Position numbers and translations under genes: made by a program. From JANNPJ01 sp031400005 (lineage in GTDB: Bacteria > Actinomycetota > Actinomycetes > Actinomycetales > Kineosporiaceae): 64,000 nucleotides of DNA. A model generated the notes under the pieces. It was not told the origin of the DNA. It saw nothing but the letters and a program-made list of their open reading frames with translations, and ran no database searches. Location of the stretch: the NCBI GenBank assembly GCA_031400005.1, contig JANNPJ010000157.1:3969-67968 (forward strand), written 5' to 3'. Below are positions 56,501 through 63,154 of this stretch, piece by piece; within the stretch, counting starts at the first letter, position 1, and the number at the start of each line of letters is the position of its first letter.

Positions 56501-56563
56501 GGCCGACCAGGAGCTCAGTACCCGATGCCGGATCCCGGCCGCCTCAAACCGGTCGTCGGTCAC
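53447..56563 (-). CDS. Sacsin-like HSP90-type ATPase-domain protein
   Basis: A 1038-residue protein whose N-terminus (about 1-190) is a GHKL/HSP90-like ATP-binding domain of sacsin type: N-box VIVELAQNAADAATRAG, NTGSALDGPGVQALATL and the lid/G-box GDTIGRFGVGFAAVLAISD. The remaining 850 residues are Leu/Ala/Asp-rich without recognisable motifs. Conserved as a single large gene in many actinobacteria, with unknown cellular role; chaperone-like or genome-defence-type uses are known for sacsin N-domains elsewhere. It overlaps DUF3027 upstream by 4 bases and DUF2530 at its 3' end. Confidence 0.88.
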   Translation of the reverse strand: MTDDRFEAAGIRHRVLSSWSASAARFREDANAEEDLVLGGYRDRVIVELAQNAADAATRAGTPGRLLLALRESVDSSQPGAHAVLVAANTGSALDGPGVQALATLRASAKREGDTIGRFGVGFAAVLAISDEPAVISRSGGVRFSAADTRELVRTAAQAAPDLAEELLRRDGHVPVLRLPFAAEGTPPDGYDTAVLLPLRDLAAEDLVLRLLDEVADPLLLALPALTEIIVERPGRPTVVFRDAAQRWRVLRRQGRLSADVLATRPTEERSRSRWSVTWALPQAGAKVPGVLHAPTPSDEPLPWPALLIATVPLEASRRHVAPGPVTDAVVSAAAEAYVDLLVEQAAAGEQVWPLIVTGLPAGPVDGDLRAAVTRLLPGAPILHSAEDPALMLRPRDALALIGPVGADPTTVAGFASWLAGLVLAPRAATAAFELLGVRRISLADAVETLPAVADPVRWRQVYTALAPLAGDAGVREALAFLPVPLADGTVVRGMRGLLSAPPSSASPDQVELTAALAVLGARVVHPDAVHPLLERLGAIPAGPRGLLEMPAVRATVRGLIDDEGGELDGPTDEQVVDAVLTLVAAAVRAGELNAGDLPWLGDLALTDDTGDLTPAAALALPGSLAADWFSEAEIGIVDAGLVARWGADTLTAVGVLQGPGLVRAQDVPIEPGFEDDRLDSPAGELDGWDDWVTMITDELDGMPPGAVLSELVAVRDLDAVRADALPDVVAAIAGDPILRRALVAPARIVADGRPFDVPSYTAWWLRTELSDSPSSAGPEADPELRALLPAAPEWVTLLDSSVQRALGVLTRVDDLDPAAVPTVLDRLADETLELSAESLISVLARVAVLAGSGLEVDRPARVRALTGTSTAVVPADQAVVIEAPMYRQRTDLGLQLPVAPPFAAALADLLDLPLAGELAAGEVQEDAGGSAAETAGQLQATAGELLRLLPAAPRTWCEHDQLLVDGVEVDWWVHGAGPDAVVHAATTDGLALGLAWACGRWELRGLAADLLAEPETAADVMIDQVFSASPAHSPTAP

Positions 56564-57456
56564 GACTCGGGCGACTCGACGGCCTCAGGAGCCGGATCAG
56601 GATCAGACTCAGACTCGGTGGGGTTGTCCTCGCCCCGGTCCACGAACACCTGCTCGATGACCGTCTCGTCCAGGATATGGGCCGGCAACGGCTCGGAGAC
56701 CGGCAGCTCCAGGTCCGTCTCGCTGTGTGCGCCACAACCGAAGTCCGTGGTCACCACGGTTCCGTCGGCCGGCGACCACTCGTTCGCGCAGACCCCGAAG
56801 TGCCTGCGCAACAAGCCCGAGATCGGCACCAGATAGGCACAGCTGACGCAGGCGGCCGAGGCCTGGATGGCCAGCTCGGACGTCGGCCCGTGCGGACCAC
56901 GCTCCCAGCGCTCGGCGGCGGCCCGCAGGCCTTCCGGCCCGATCACCCGTTTCCGGCCGAGCCCGAACTCCCAGTACAGCTGCTCGTCGGCCTCATCCAC
57001 ATCGGTGACGGTGTAACCCGGCACCAGCAGTGGATCATCCGCCCGGTACGGCAGGTCATCGCCGGCACCGAGGTCGCCCGGGGCAAGCCGGTCCGACCAC
57101 GGCACCCAGACGGGCGCCTGGATCGAGTCGGCACCCGGCAGCAGAACCGTGTCGCACACCGTGACCCGGTCCGAGCCGGGCACGTGTGCCAGCGTCACCG
57201 CCCACCGCCAGCCCCGGTACCCGCGGGCCGTACAACGGAAGGAATGCATGGTCAGGCCACCCTCATCGAGGGTGGCACCGAGATGCTCGCCGACCGTGTT
57301 CGGCTCGGCGATCTCCACCGCGGCCTGCCGGGCGATGTCCACAGCTGCCGCAGCCGCCTCGTCAAGCCCAGGCTGCGGGCTCGGTTCGGCGGCGGATGGT
57401 TCGGGCTCCACCGGGGTCGGTGGAGCCTTCGTCACGGGCACGTTGGTAGAAGACAC
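56560..57456 (-). CDS. DUF3027 protein
   Basis: A 298-residue protein of the actinobacterial DUF3027 family: EHLGATLDEGGLTMHSFRCT, GYRGWRWAVTLAHVPGSDRV, VCDTVLLPG, APVWVPWSDRLAPGDLGAGD and the Cys-bearing ACVSCAYLVPISGLLRRHFG with VCANEWSPADGTVV and FGCGAHSE, which may form a zinc site. An acidic tail closes it. The GTG at 57456 is chosen; GTG 57525 would add 23 basic residues. Operon with the sacsin-like gene (ATGA overlap). Function unknown. Confidence 0.86.
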   Translation of the reverse strand: MSSTNVPVTKAPPTPVEPEPSAAEPSPQPGLDEAAAAAVDIARQAAVEIAEPNTVGEHLGATLDEGGLTMHSFRCTARGYRGWRWAVTLAHVPGSDRVTVCDTVLLPGADSIQAPVWVPWSDRLAPGDLGAGDDLPYRADDPLLVPGYTVTDVDEADEQLYWEFGLGRKRVIGPEGLRAAAERWERGPHGPTSELAIQASAACVSCAYLVPISGLLRRHFGVCANEWSPADGTVVTTDFGCGAHSETDLELPVSEPLPAHILDETVIEQVFVDRGEDNPTESESDPDPAPEAVESPES

Positions 57457-57562
57457 GCCACCAAGTCTCCCCCATCCTCGCAACGCATCGAGCAGGCGAG
57501 GTCGGCGCGTCGGTCGCTCGCTCACGCTCTGCCAATGGTTTGCGAGCCCTGCGGCGCGCTGT

Positions 57563-57946
57563 TCACGCCTCTAGGTCATCGGCGACGGCCCGCAGCACGG
57601 TCGCGACCTTGCCCGCGAAGGAACGATCGGGGTAGCGGCCGCGGCGCAATCCATTGGATACGTCATCCAGCAGCTTGATCACGTCCTCCAGGATGACGGT
57701 CATCTCGTCTGTCGACTTGCGAGTAGCCCTGGAGACGGAGGGCAGCGGCTCGATCAGCCGGACCGACAGCGCCTGCAACCCTCGCCGACCTTCGGCCACG
57801 CCGAACTCAATCTTGGCTCCGGGCTTCAGCGTCACCGTTCCCTCCGGCAGCGCCGAAGCGTGGACGAACACCTCGCCGCCGTCGTCGTTCGCTGCGAAGC
57901 CGAAGCCGCGTTCGGCGTCGAACCACTTGACCTTGCCAGTCGGCAC
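57563..57946 (-). CDS. Cold-shock protein with C-terminal extension
   Basis: A 127-residue RNA/DNA-binding protein. The cold-shock domain (1-65) has RNP1 ERGFGFAAND and RNP2 VFVHASAL; the following helical extension of about 60 residues (MTVILEDVIKLLDDVSNGLR) is the usual actinobacterial long form. The GTG start follows AGGGGA. It likely acts as an mRNA chaperone. It sits between DUF3027 and the HAD hydrolase, all on the minus strand. Confidence 0.93.
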   Translation of the reverse strand: MPTGKVKWFDAERGFGFAANDDGGEVFVHASALPEGTVTLKPGAKIEFGVAEGRRGLQALSVRLIEPLPSVSRATRKSTDEMTVILEDVIKLLDDVSNGLRRGRYPDRSFAGKVATVLRAVADDLEA

Positions 57947-58035
57947 GTCTATCCCCTGTCACGTGACCGGTATCGCAGCGGAGGCCGCAAGCTGCCGGTC
58001 GTGTTCACGATCATTCAGTACGCTCAGGTTAGCTG

Positions 58036-58704
58036 TCAGTTGCCGACCCGCGAACGACGAAACCCGGGCAAGTAGGTAGCGAGCCACTTCGGGAATCCCA
58101 GAAGATCGTCCAAAATGACGTCGGCGCCCGCTGTGGCGAGCGTTGCCGCACTCTCCGGACCAGTGCAGACGACCACCGAGAGGGCACCAGCCACCCGCGC
58201 GGCCTGAACGTCGCCGGAGTGGTCACCGACATACACATCGGCACTCTCAAGGATCAGTCGCTCGCCCTTGGCTGCACCGAACAACCCGCCGACGACCAGA
58301 TCGGGATGGACGTCGGGCTGGTCCAGTCCCACCTCGGTCAGCACGTCCCGCACTCCCGCCTCCGCCTTGGCCGACACCACCAGCACGCGGCCACCGGCCT
58401 CCCGAACGGCCCGCAGTGCCTGGCCGGCGCCGGGCAGCAGTCGGGTCAGCGGGACGCCGATCTGGGCATACCGGGAGCGGTATTCACGGACCAGCCGATC
58501 CGAATCGAGCTGCGGCACGAGCCCGGCGACCGTGACCTCTAGCGGTAACCCGATGTACGGCCAGATCTGCGCACGGGTGATCCGCAGCCCCTCACCACCA
58601 GGGCAGGCCGCGACGGCGGCCGCGAAGGTCGCCGTGATGCCATCGGTCGAATCAACGAGGGTCAGGTCCAGGTCGAACCCGACGACGAGCTGATCACCTG
58701 ACAC
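58036..58704 (-). CDS. HAD-superfamily phosphatase (phosphoglycolate phosphatase-like)
   Basis: A 222-residue haloacid-dehalogenase phosphatase: motif I VVGFDLDLTLVDST (nucleophile and acid Asp), motif II VLVVSAKAE, motif III AAKGERLI and motif IV VYVGDHSGDVQAARVAGALS. The cap (LRITRAQIWPYIGLPLEVTV) is C1-type, as in Gph/PGP enzymes. The GTG at 58704 is used because the TTG at 58734 starts non-homologous sequence. Substrate unproven; phosphoglycolate or other small phosphoesters are likely. Confidence 0.9.
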   Translation of the reverse strand: MSGDQLVVGFDLDLTLVDSTDGITATFAAAVAACPGGEGLRITRAQIWPYIGLPLEVTVAGLVPQLDSDRLVREYRSRYAQIGVPLTRLLPGAGQALRAVREAGGRVLVVSAKAEAGVRDVLTEVGLDQPDVHPDLVVGGLFGAAKGERLILESADVYVGDHSGDVQAARVAGALSVVVCTGPESAATLATAGADVILDDLLGFPKWLATYLPGFRRSRVGN

Positions 58705-58787
58705 CTGCCCAGGGTAGGAGAAGGTCGAGGCCAAACCGCGGCCGGCCCCGAGCAGACGATCACCCGGGGCCGGCCGTTGGGCAGCGA

Positions 58788-59510
58788 TCAGCGCAAACCG
58801 CTGTACAGGTCGCGGTAGCGACGGAAGGCGGTCCTCAGGTCCTCCGTCGATCCGCTCTCGGCACGGGTACGCAACTCGGTCAGCGCCTTCTCGACCAGAG
58901 CGGCGGCTTCACGGACCGCGGCCTGCGGGTCGTCGACGAACCTGCCCTGCAGGTCACGCCAGTCGGCGTCCAGGCCACGTGCCGTCCCCGAACCGGTCGA
59001 ACCGGTCGAACCGGCGGATGCCTCAGTGGAGAACGTGCCATCCGGCACCGGGTCCTTCAGCGCGCCGCTCTCGATGTCCGGCCCGACACTGGCGTCCGCA
59101 TCTGTGCGGTCAGTGCGGTCGCGGTCAGTGCGGTCCAAGGTGACGTCGCTGTCCTTGGCCGTGACGTCACTGTCCTTGGTTCCGAAGTCACTGTCCTTCG
59201 TTCCGAAGTCACTGTCCTTGGTTCCGACGTCACTGTCCTTGATCCGCGCGTCGGTGCTGCCGGTGCTGCCGGTGCTGCCGGTGCGGGCGTAGTCCGACGA
59301 ACGGTCGCCGTCCACCAGCGTCACCGGCGCACTGTCCGGTGTGGTGTCCCGGCCGCTGGAGGTCGGCTCCGGTCCCGCGTCCACCGGGAGCAGCACCGGG
59401 TCGCCGTCCACCGTCGTGTACCGATCGGTCGACTGCTGGACCGTCCGGGTGCTTCCACCCGACTCGTCGCGGGCCGGGGTGTCTTCGTAGCGAGCATCAT
59501 GCGAGCTCAT
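58788..59510 (-). CDS. Repeat-rich soluble protein with a C-terminal domain shared with its neighbour
   Basis: A 240-residue protein. Residues 1-165 are polar, Asp/Thr/Ser-rich low complexity: three TGS units, then five KDSDxxT heptads (DNA repeats of 21 bp) and RTDRDRTD. Residues about 175-240 fold plausibly: LDADWRDLQGRFVDDPQAAV, ALVEKALTELR, STEDLRTAFRRYRDLYSGL. That segment is clearly homologous to the C-terminal part of the protein encoded immediately upstream (59507-60097). No signal peptide. The ATGA overlap makes them one operon. Function unknown. Confidence 0.78.
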   Translation of the reverse strand: MSSHDARYEDTPARDESGGSTRTVQQSTDRYTTVDGDPVLLPVDAGPEPTSSGRDTTPDSAPVTLVDGDRSSDYARTGSTGSTGSTDARIKDSDVGTKDSDFGTKDSDFGTKDSDVTAKDSDVTLDRTDRDRTDRTDADASVGPDIESGALKDPVPDGTFSTEASAGSTGSTGSGTARGLDADWRDLQGRFVDDPQAAVREAAALVEKALTELRTRAESGSTEDLRTAFRRYRDLYSGLR

Positions 59511-60097
59511 CGGGTCTCCTGGTGATGCGTTGACGGGGAATCCGGATTCGGGCGATCGGTGCCGTTGTCCTCGACCAAGGCTGCGAACAGGGCTCGGTAG
59601 TGCACGAAGGACTGGCGCAGGTCCTCGGTGTCGACGCCACCGGCGGAACGGTGCCGCTGGTGCGCGGCGTGTGCCTCGCGGTAGTGCGAAACGACCTCCG
59701 GGTGATCGGCGGCCACCAGGTCGGCACGCTGGTCGAAGTCCTCCACGGGGTAGCCGCGCTCGTGCATCACGGTGGTGAGCAGAGCGTCAGCGGCGTCCAC
59801 CGCCTGGCCAGGCTCGTCGACGAACTGAGCCTGAATGCCTTCCCACTGGGTGCGGAACCGGGTCCGCTCGGCCTCGCCGAGGTCGCGTAGTTCCAGCTTG
59901 TCCCGCTGTTGCGCGACGTCAGCCAGGTGCGACTCGGCCTCCCGGCGGCTATCGGCCCCTTCCACGGCGCGGTCGTATTCCGGTCCGAACCGTTCGCGCA
60001 GTTGAGCGCTGCGCTGTTTCTGAAACATCACAAGTGCGACGGCAGCCAACACGGCCACCACCAGCACCACGATGATCACTGTGACGGTTGTTGTCAT
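59507..60097 (-). CDS. Membrane-anchored protein sharing the neighbour's C-terminal domain
   Basis: A 196-residue protein with an N-terminal transmembrane anchor (VTVIIVVLVVAVLAAVALVM), a coiled-coil-like basic/acidic stretch (ERFGPEYDRAVEGADSRREA), and a cytoplasmic domain: RTQWEGIQAQFVDEPGQAVD, ADHPEVVSHYREAHAAHQRH and DTEDLRQSFVHYRALFAALV. The ERFGPEYD block is found in several actinobacterial membrane proteins of unknown role. ATG 60097 has Shine-Dalgarno GGAGGA. Likely founder of the downstream duplicate. Confidence 0.82.
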   Translation of the reverse strand: MTTTVTVIIVVLVVAVLAAVALVMFQKQRSAQLRERFGPEYDRAVEGADSRREAESHLADVAQQRDKLELRDLGEAERTRFRTQWEGIQAQFVDEPGQAVDAADALLTTVMHERGYPVEDFDQRADLVAADHPEVVSHYREAHAAHQRHRSAGGVDTEDLRQSFVHYRALFAALVEDNGTDRPNPDSPSTHHQETR

Positions 60098-60265
60098 GCG
60101 TCCTCCTTCGACGCAGGCGCGACCGGGCACCTGGTTGGACCCGGTCCGCTGCCTTGCGGCGATAATGGCCACCGATCGGGCATACCGCCTTTCGAGATGA
60201 CCATGAGGAGTACCGGGAGCCCCCGAGCGGAGCGACAGCCCGGCTGAGCCGATTACCGTGGGGGC

Positions 60266-62794
60266 GTGCCTCCTCCCCCGCCGCGCAGCCTCGCCGACGA
60301 ACTCCGCCGGTGGGACGACGCGACGCTTGTCGCGCTCCTCGAACAGCGACCCGATCTGACCGCTCCGGTACCCACCGATCTAGGCAGCCTGGCGGTGGCT
60401 GCCGCCAGTCGACTGAGCGTTCAACGCGCCGTCGATGGCCTGGACGCCACCGCCCTGCAGGTGCTGGAGGTTCTGGCGGTGTTACCCGAGCCGGTCTCCG
60501 CCGCCGAGGTGTCGCGCCGCTGGGGGGCTCCGGCAACCGGCCCGCTCGCCGTGCTGCGTGGGTTGGCCCTGGTCTGGGGTGGGACCAGGTCGCTGCGCCT
60601 GGTCCGGGCGGCGCGAGACAGCGTCGGCCCGTACCCCGCTGGGCTCGGGCCGCCGCTGGCCGATGCGCTCGGCCGCCGGTCGCCGCAACGGTTGGCGCAC
60701 GTGATCGAGGACCTCGGCCTGGAACCGGCAGGTGACCCGGAGACCGGTCTGGTTCGGCTGGCTACCCACCTCGGCGACCCCGATACCGTGCAGACCCTGC
60801 TGAAGGAGGCACCCGAGCAGGCCCAGCGGGTCCTCGACCGGTTGGTCTGGGGGCCACCGATCGGTGCGGTCGGGGACGCCGACCGGCCGGTCCGGACCGG
60901 CAGCGCGGGCTCCGCCGTGGAGTGGCTACTGGCCCACGGGCTGCTCGCCGTCGCCGATGCCGGACACGTGGTGCTGCCCCGGGAGATCGGCCTGGCCTTG
61001 CGCGGCGGTCGGGTACACCGCCAGCCGGAGCTGCGGCCCCCGGCCCTGAACCTGCGGGAACGACCGGTTCGGCAGGTCGAGGGGACGGCGGCCCAGGCCG
61101 CGGCCGAGGCCGTCCGGCTGGTCGATGAGCTGGGTGAACTGTGGAGCGCCGCGCCGCTGCCGGTCCTGCGAGCCGGCGGGATCGGCGTCCGTGAACTCCG
61201 TCGGCTGGCCAGCGTCCTGGACCTGGATGAACCGACGGCTGCCCTGGTCACCGAGGTCGCGCTGGCCGCCGGGCTGATCACCGAGGACGGCGAGGCCGAT
61301 CCGACCTGGCTGCCCACTCCGCAGTTCGACCTGTGGCGGACCGGCAGCACCGGCGAGCGGTGGACCCAGTTGGCCAGTGGCTGGCTTGAGACCCCACGCG
61401 CGCCCGGTCTGATCGGATCGCGCGGACCCAAGGACGGGCTGGTCGCAGCGCTCGGTCCGGAGATTGAGCGGCCGCAGGCGCGGACCGTCCGCCAGCAGGC
61501 CCTCTCCGAACTGGCCACCGCCAGCCCGCCGAGCACCGGGGCGATCAGCTCCGCGCTGGCGGACCCAACCGGTGCCGATGTGTTGGCCAGGCTGAACTGG
61601 GCGGCCCCGCGGCGCGCCAGTACCGCCCGGGCCCAGTTGCTGGGCTGGACGTTGCAGGAAGCGGCCTGGCTGGGGATCACCGGCCTGGGTGCGCTGTCGA
61701 CCTTTGGCCGGGCCCTGGTGACGACCCCTCAGGACCCCGGACCGGCCGCGGAGATGCTCGATGCGACCCTGCCGGACCCGGTTGACCATGTGCTTTTGCA
61801 AGCCGATCTGACCGCTGTCGCTCCCGGCCGGTTGCTGCCGGAACTGGAGCACGAACTCACCCTGATGGCCGAGATCGAGAGTCGCGGCGGCGCCGGCGTC
61901 TACCGGTTCACCGGTCCTTCGATCCGGCGGGCGCTTGACGCCGGACGAACCGGTGACGAGATCCTCACCTGGTTGAGCGCGCATTCCCGAACGCCGGTGC
62001 CACAACCGCTGAGCTACCTGATCGCGGACAGCGCCCGACGCTATGGCCGGCTCCGGGTTGGCGCCGCGGGCGCGTACCTGCGAGCGGACGACGAGTCGGT
62101 GCTGGCGGAGGTGCTGGCGGACAAGCGGGCAGCGTCGTTGCGGCTGCGCCGGCTGGCTCCGACCGTGCTGGCCGCCCAGGCCGGCCCGGACGTCGTCCTC
62201 TCCGTTCTGCGCGGGATGGGGTTGGCCCCGGCCGCCGAATCTACCGAAGGTGAGCTGCTGATCCGCAAGATCACGGCCCGTCGGGCCAGCGCCGGGCGAC
62301 CGTCCGGCGCCCGGCGCTGGCCGCCGCCGACCGCCACCCGAGCCGGCCTGCTGGCCGCGGTGGTGGGCATGCGAGCCATCGACGCCAATGCTCGACGGCC
62401 GGTTCCGGAAGCGGATGGGAATGCTCCCGCGCTGGTGCCGATGGACCCGGCCGGGGCCCTCGCGGTGCTTCGGGACGCGGTCGCTGCCCGACAGGACGTC
62501 TGGATCGGTTACCTGGAGGACGCCGGGCGTCCGGTCCGGCACATCGTTGAGCCGCTGTCCGTGGAGGCTGGACGGGTCCGGGCCCTGGAACGTCAGTCCG
62601 GGCGAATCCGCAGCTACTCGGTGCATCGGGTGATCGCGGTCGCCCCGGTCGAGGCAGGTCCGGTCGAGGTGGGCCCGGTGAAGGCAGGTCCGGTCGAGGC
62701 AGGTCCGGTGGACGGCTCGCCGATCGCTCCGGCTGCCACATCCGTTCCCAGCGCCGCTGCCGTTCCCATCGCTACTGCGGAGAGCACCGGATAG
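60266..62794 (+). CDS. Helicase-associated (XPB/Ssl2 N-domain-like) protein with WYL domain
   Basis: An 842-residue protein. The N-terminal region resembles the non-helicase XPB/Ssl2-type domain common in actinobacteria (LADELRRWDDATLVALLEQR, LDATALQVLEVLAVLPEPVS, RELRRLASVLDLDEPTAALV, LDATLPDPVDHVLLQADLTA). There are no Walker motifs, so it is not itself a helicase. Residues about 735-790 form a WYL-like domain (ALAVLRDAVAARQDVWIGYL, RHIVEPLSVEAGRVRALERQ, SGRIRSYSVHRV). The tail is a VEAGPVEVGPVKAGPVEAGP repeat. It is co-directional with XPB, two genes away, as in mycobacteria (from memory), suggesting a shared DNA-repair complex. Confidence 0.85.
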   Translation: MPPPPPRSLADELRRWDDATLVALLEQRPDLTAPVPTDLGSLAVAAASRLSVQRAVDGLDATALQVLEVLAVLPEPVSAAEVSRRWGAPATGPLAVLRGLALVWGGTRSLRLVRAARDSVGPYPAGLGPPLADALGRRSPQRLAHVIEDLGLEPAGDPETGLVRLATHLGDPDTVQTLLKEAPEQAQRVLDRLVWGPPIGAVGDADRPVRTGSAGSAVEWLLAHGLLAVADAGHVVLPREIGLALRGGRVHRQPELRPPALNLRERPVRQVEGTAAQAAAEAVRLVDELGELWSAAPLPVLRAGGIGVRELRRLASVLDLDEPTAALVTEVALAAGLITEDGEADPTWLPTPQFDLWRTGSTGERWTQLASGWLETPRAPGLIGSRGPKDGLVAALGPEIERPQARTVRQQALSELATASPPSTGAISSALADPTGADVLARLNWAAPRRASTARAQLLGWTLQEAAWLGITGLGALSTFGRALVTTPQDPGPAAEMLDATLPDPVDHVLLQADLTAVAPGRLLPELEHELTLMAEIESRGGAGVYRFTGPSIRRALDAGRTGDEILTWLSAHSRTPVPQPLSYLIADSARRYGRLRVGAAGAYLRADDESVLAEVLADKRAASLRLRRLAPTVLAAQAGPDVVLSVLRGMGLAPAAESTEGELLIRKITARRASAGRPSGARRWPPPTATRAGLLAAVVGMRAIDANARRPVPEADGNAPALVPMDPAGALAVLRDAVAARQDVWIGYLEDAGRPVRHIVEPLSVEAGRVRALERQSGRIRSYSVHRVIAVAPVEAGPVEVGPVKAGPVEAGPVDGSPIAPAATSVPSAAAVPIATAESTG

Positions 62795-62796
62795 GC

Positions 62797-63126
62797 GTGC
62801 CGGATAGACTGAGCCGAACATCGCGGCGCGTTCGACGGGCCACTGCGGAACCGGAGGTCGAGGCGCTGCACCGGCGCGCCCGGTTGGCCCTGGTGATCAA
62901 CGTGGTCGTTGCCCTCTGCTGTTTCGGACTGCTCAGCATCCCCGGGGCGATCGCCGCGGGGATGGCGTTACGGGCGATTCCGGATGATCTGCACCGAGCC
63001 GATCGGCTGGTCCGGTGGTCCTGGGCATTTCTGGGTACCAACCTGCTGTTCTACCTGCTGCTCTTCGCCGTGGTTGCGACCATTGCCCTGATCGTGTTCC
63101 TGGCCAGCAAGTCAGGTGCGGGATAA
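62797..63126 (+). CDS. Small two-helix membrane protein
   Basis: A 109-residue protein with a basic N-terminus, a first hydrophobic segment (LALVINVVVALCCFGLLSIP) with GAIAAGMALRAI, a loop rich in Asp/Arg and a second segment (FLGTNLLFYLLLFAVVATIA). It lies between the WYL/helicase-like gene (2-base gap) and XPB. The topology resembles small DUF4190-type or CD225-like proteins (hydrophobic hairpin), but I do not assign a family. GTG start. Confidence 0.75.
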   Translation: MPDRLSRTSRRVRRATAEPEVEALHRRARLALVINVVVALCCFGLLSIPGAIAAGMALRAIPDDLHRADRLVRWSWAFLGTNLLFYLLLFAVVATIALIVFLASKSGAG

Positions 63127-63154
63127 TCGGGTGCTTACTGAACGGATGTACTGA

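Noticed and set aside
53876..56836. A 986-codon open frame on the plus strand opposite the sacsin-like gene
   Set aside because: It is antisense to a gene with clear ATPase motifs and translates to Arg/Gly/Gln-rich sequence without motifs, as expected of a high-GC shadow frame.
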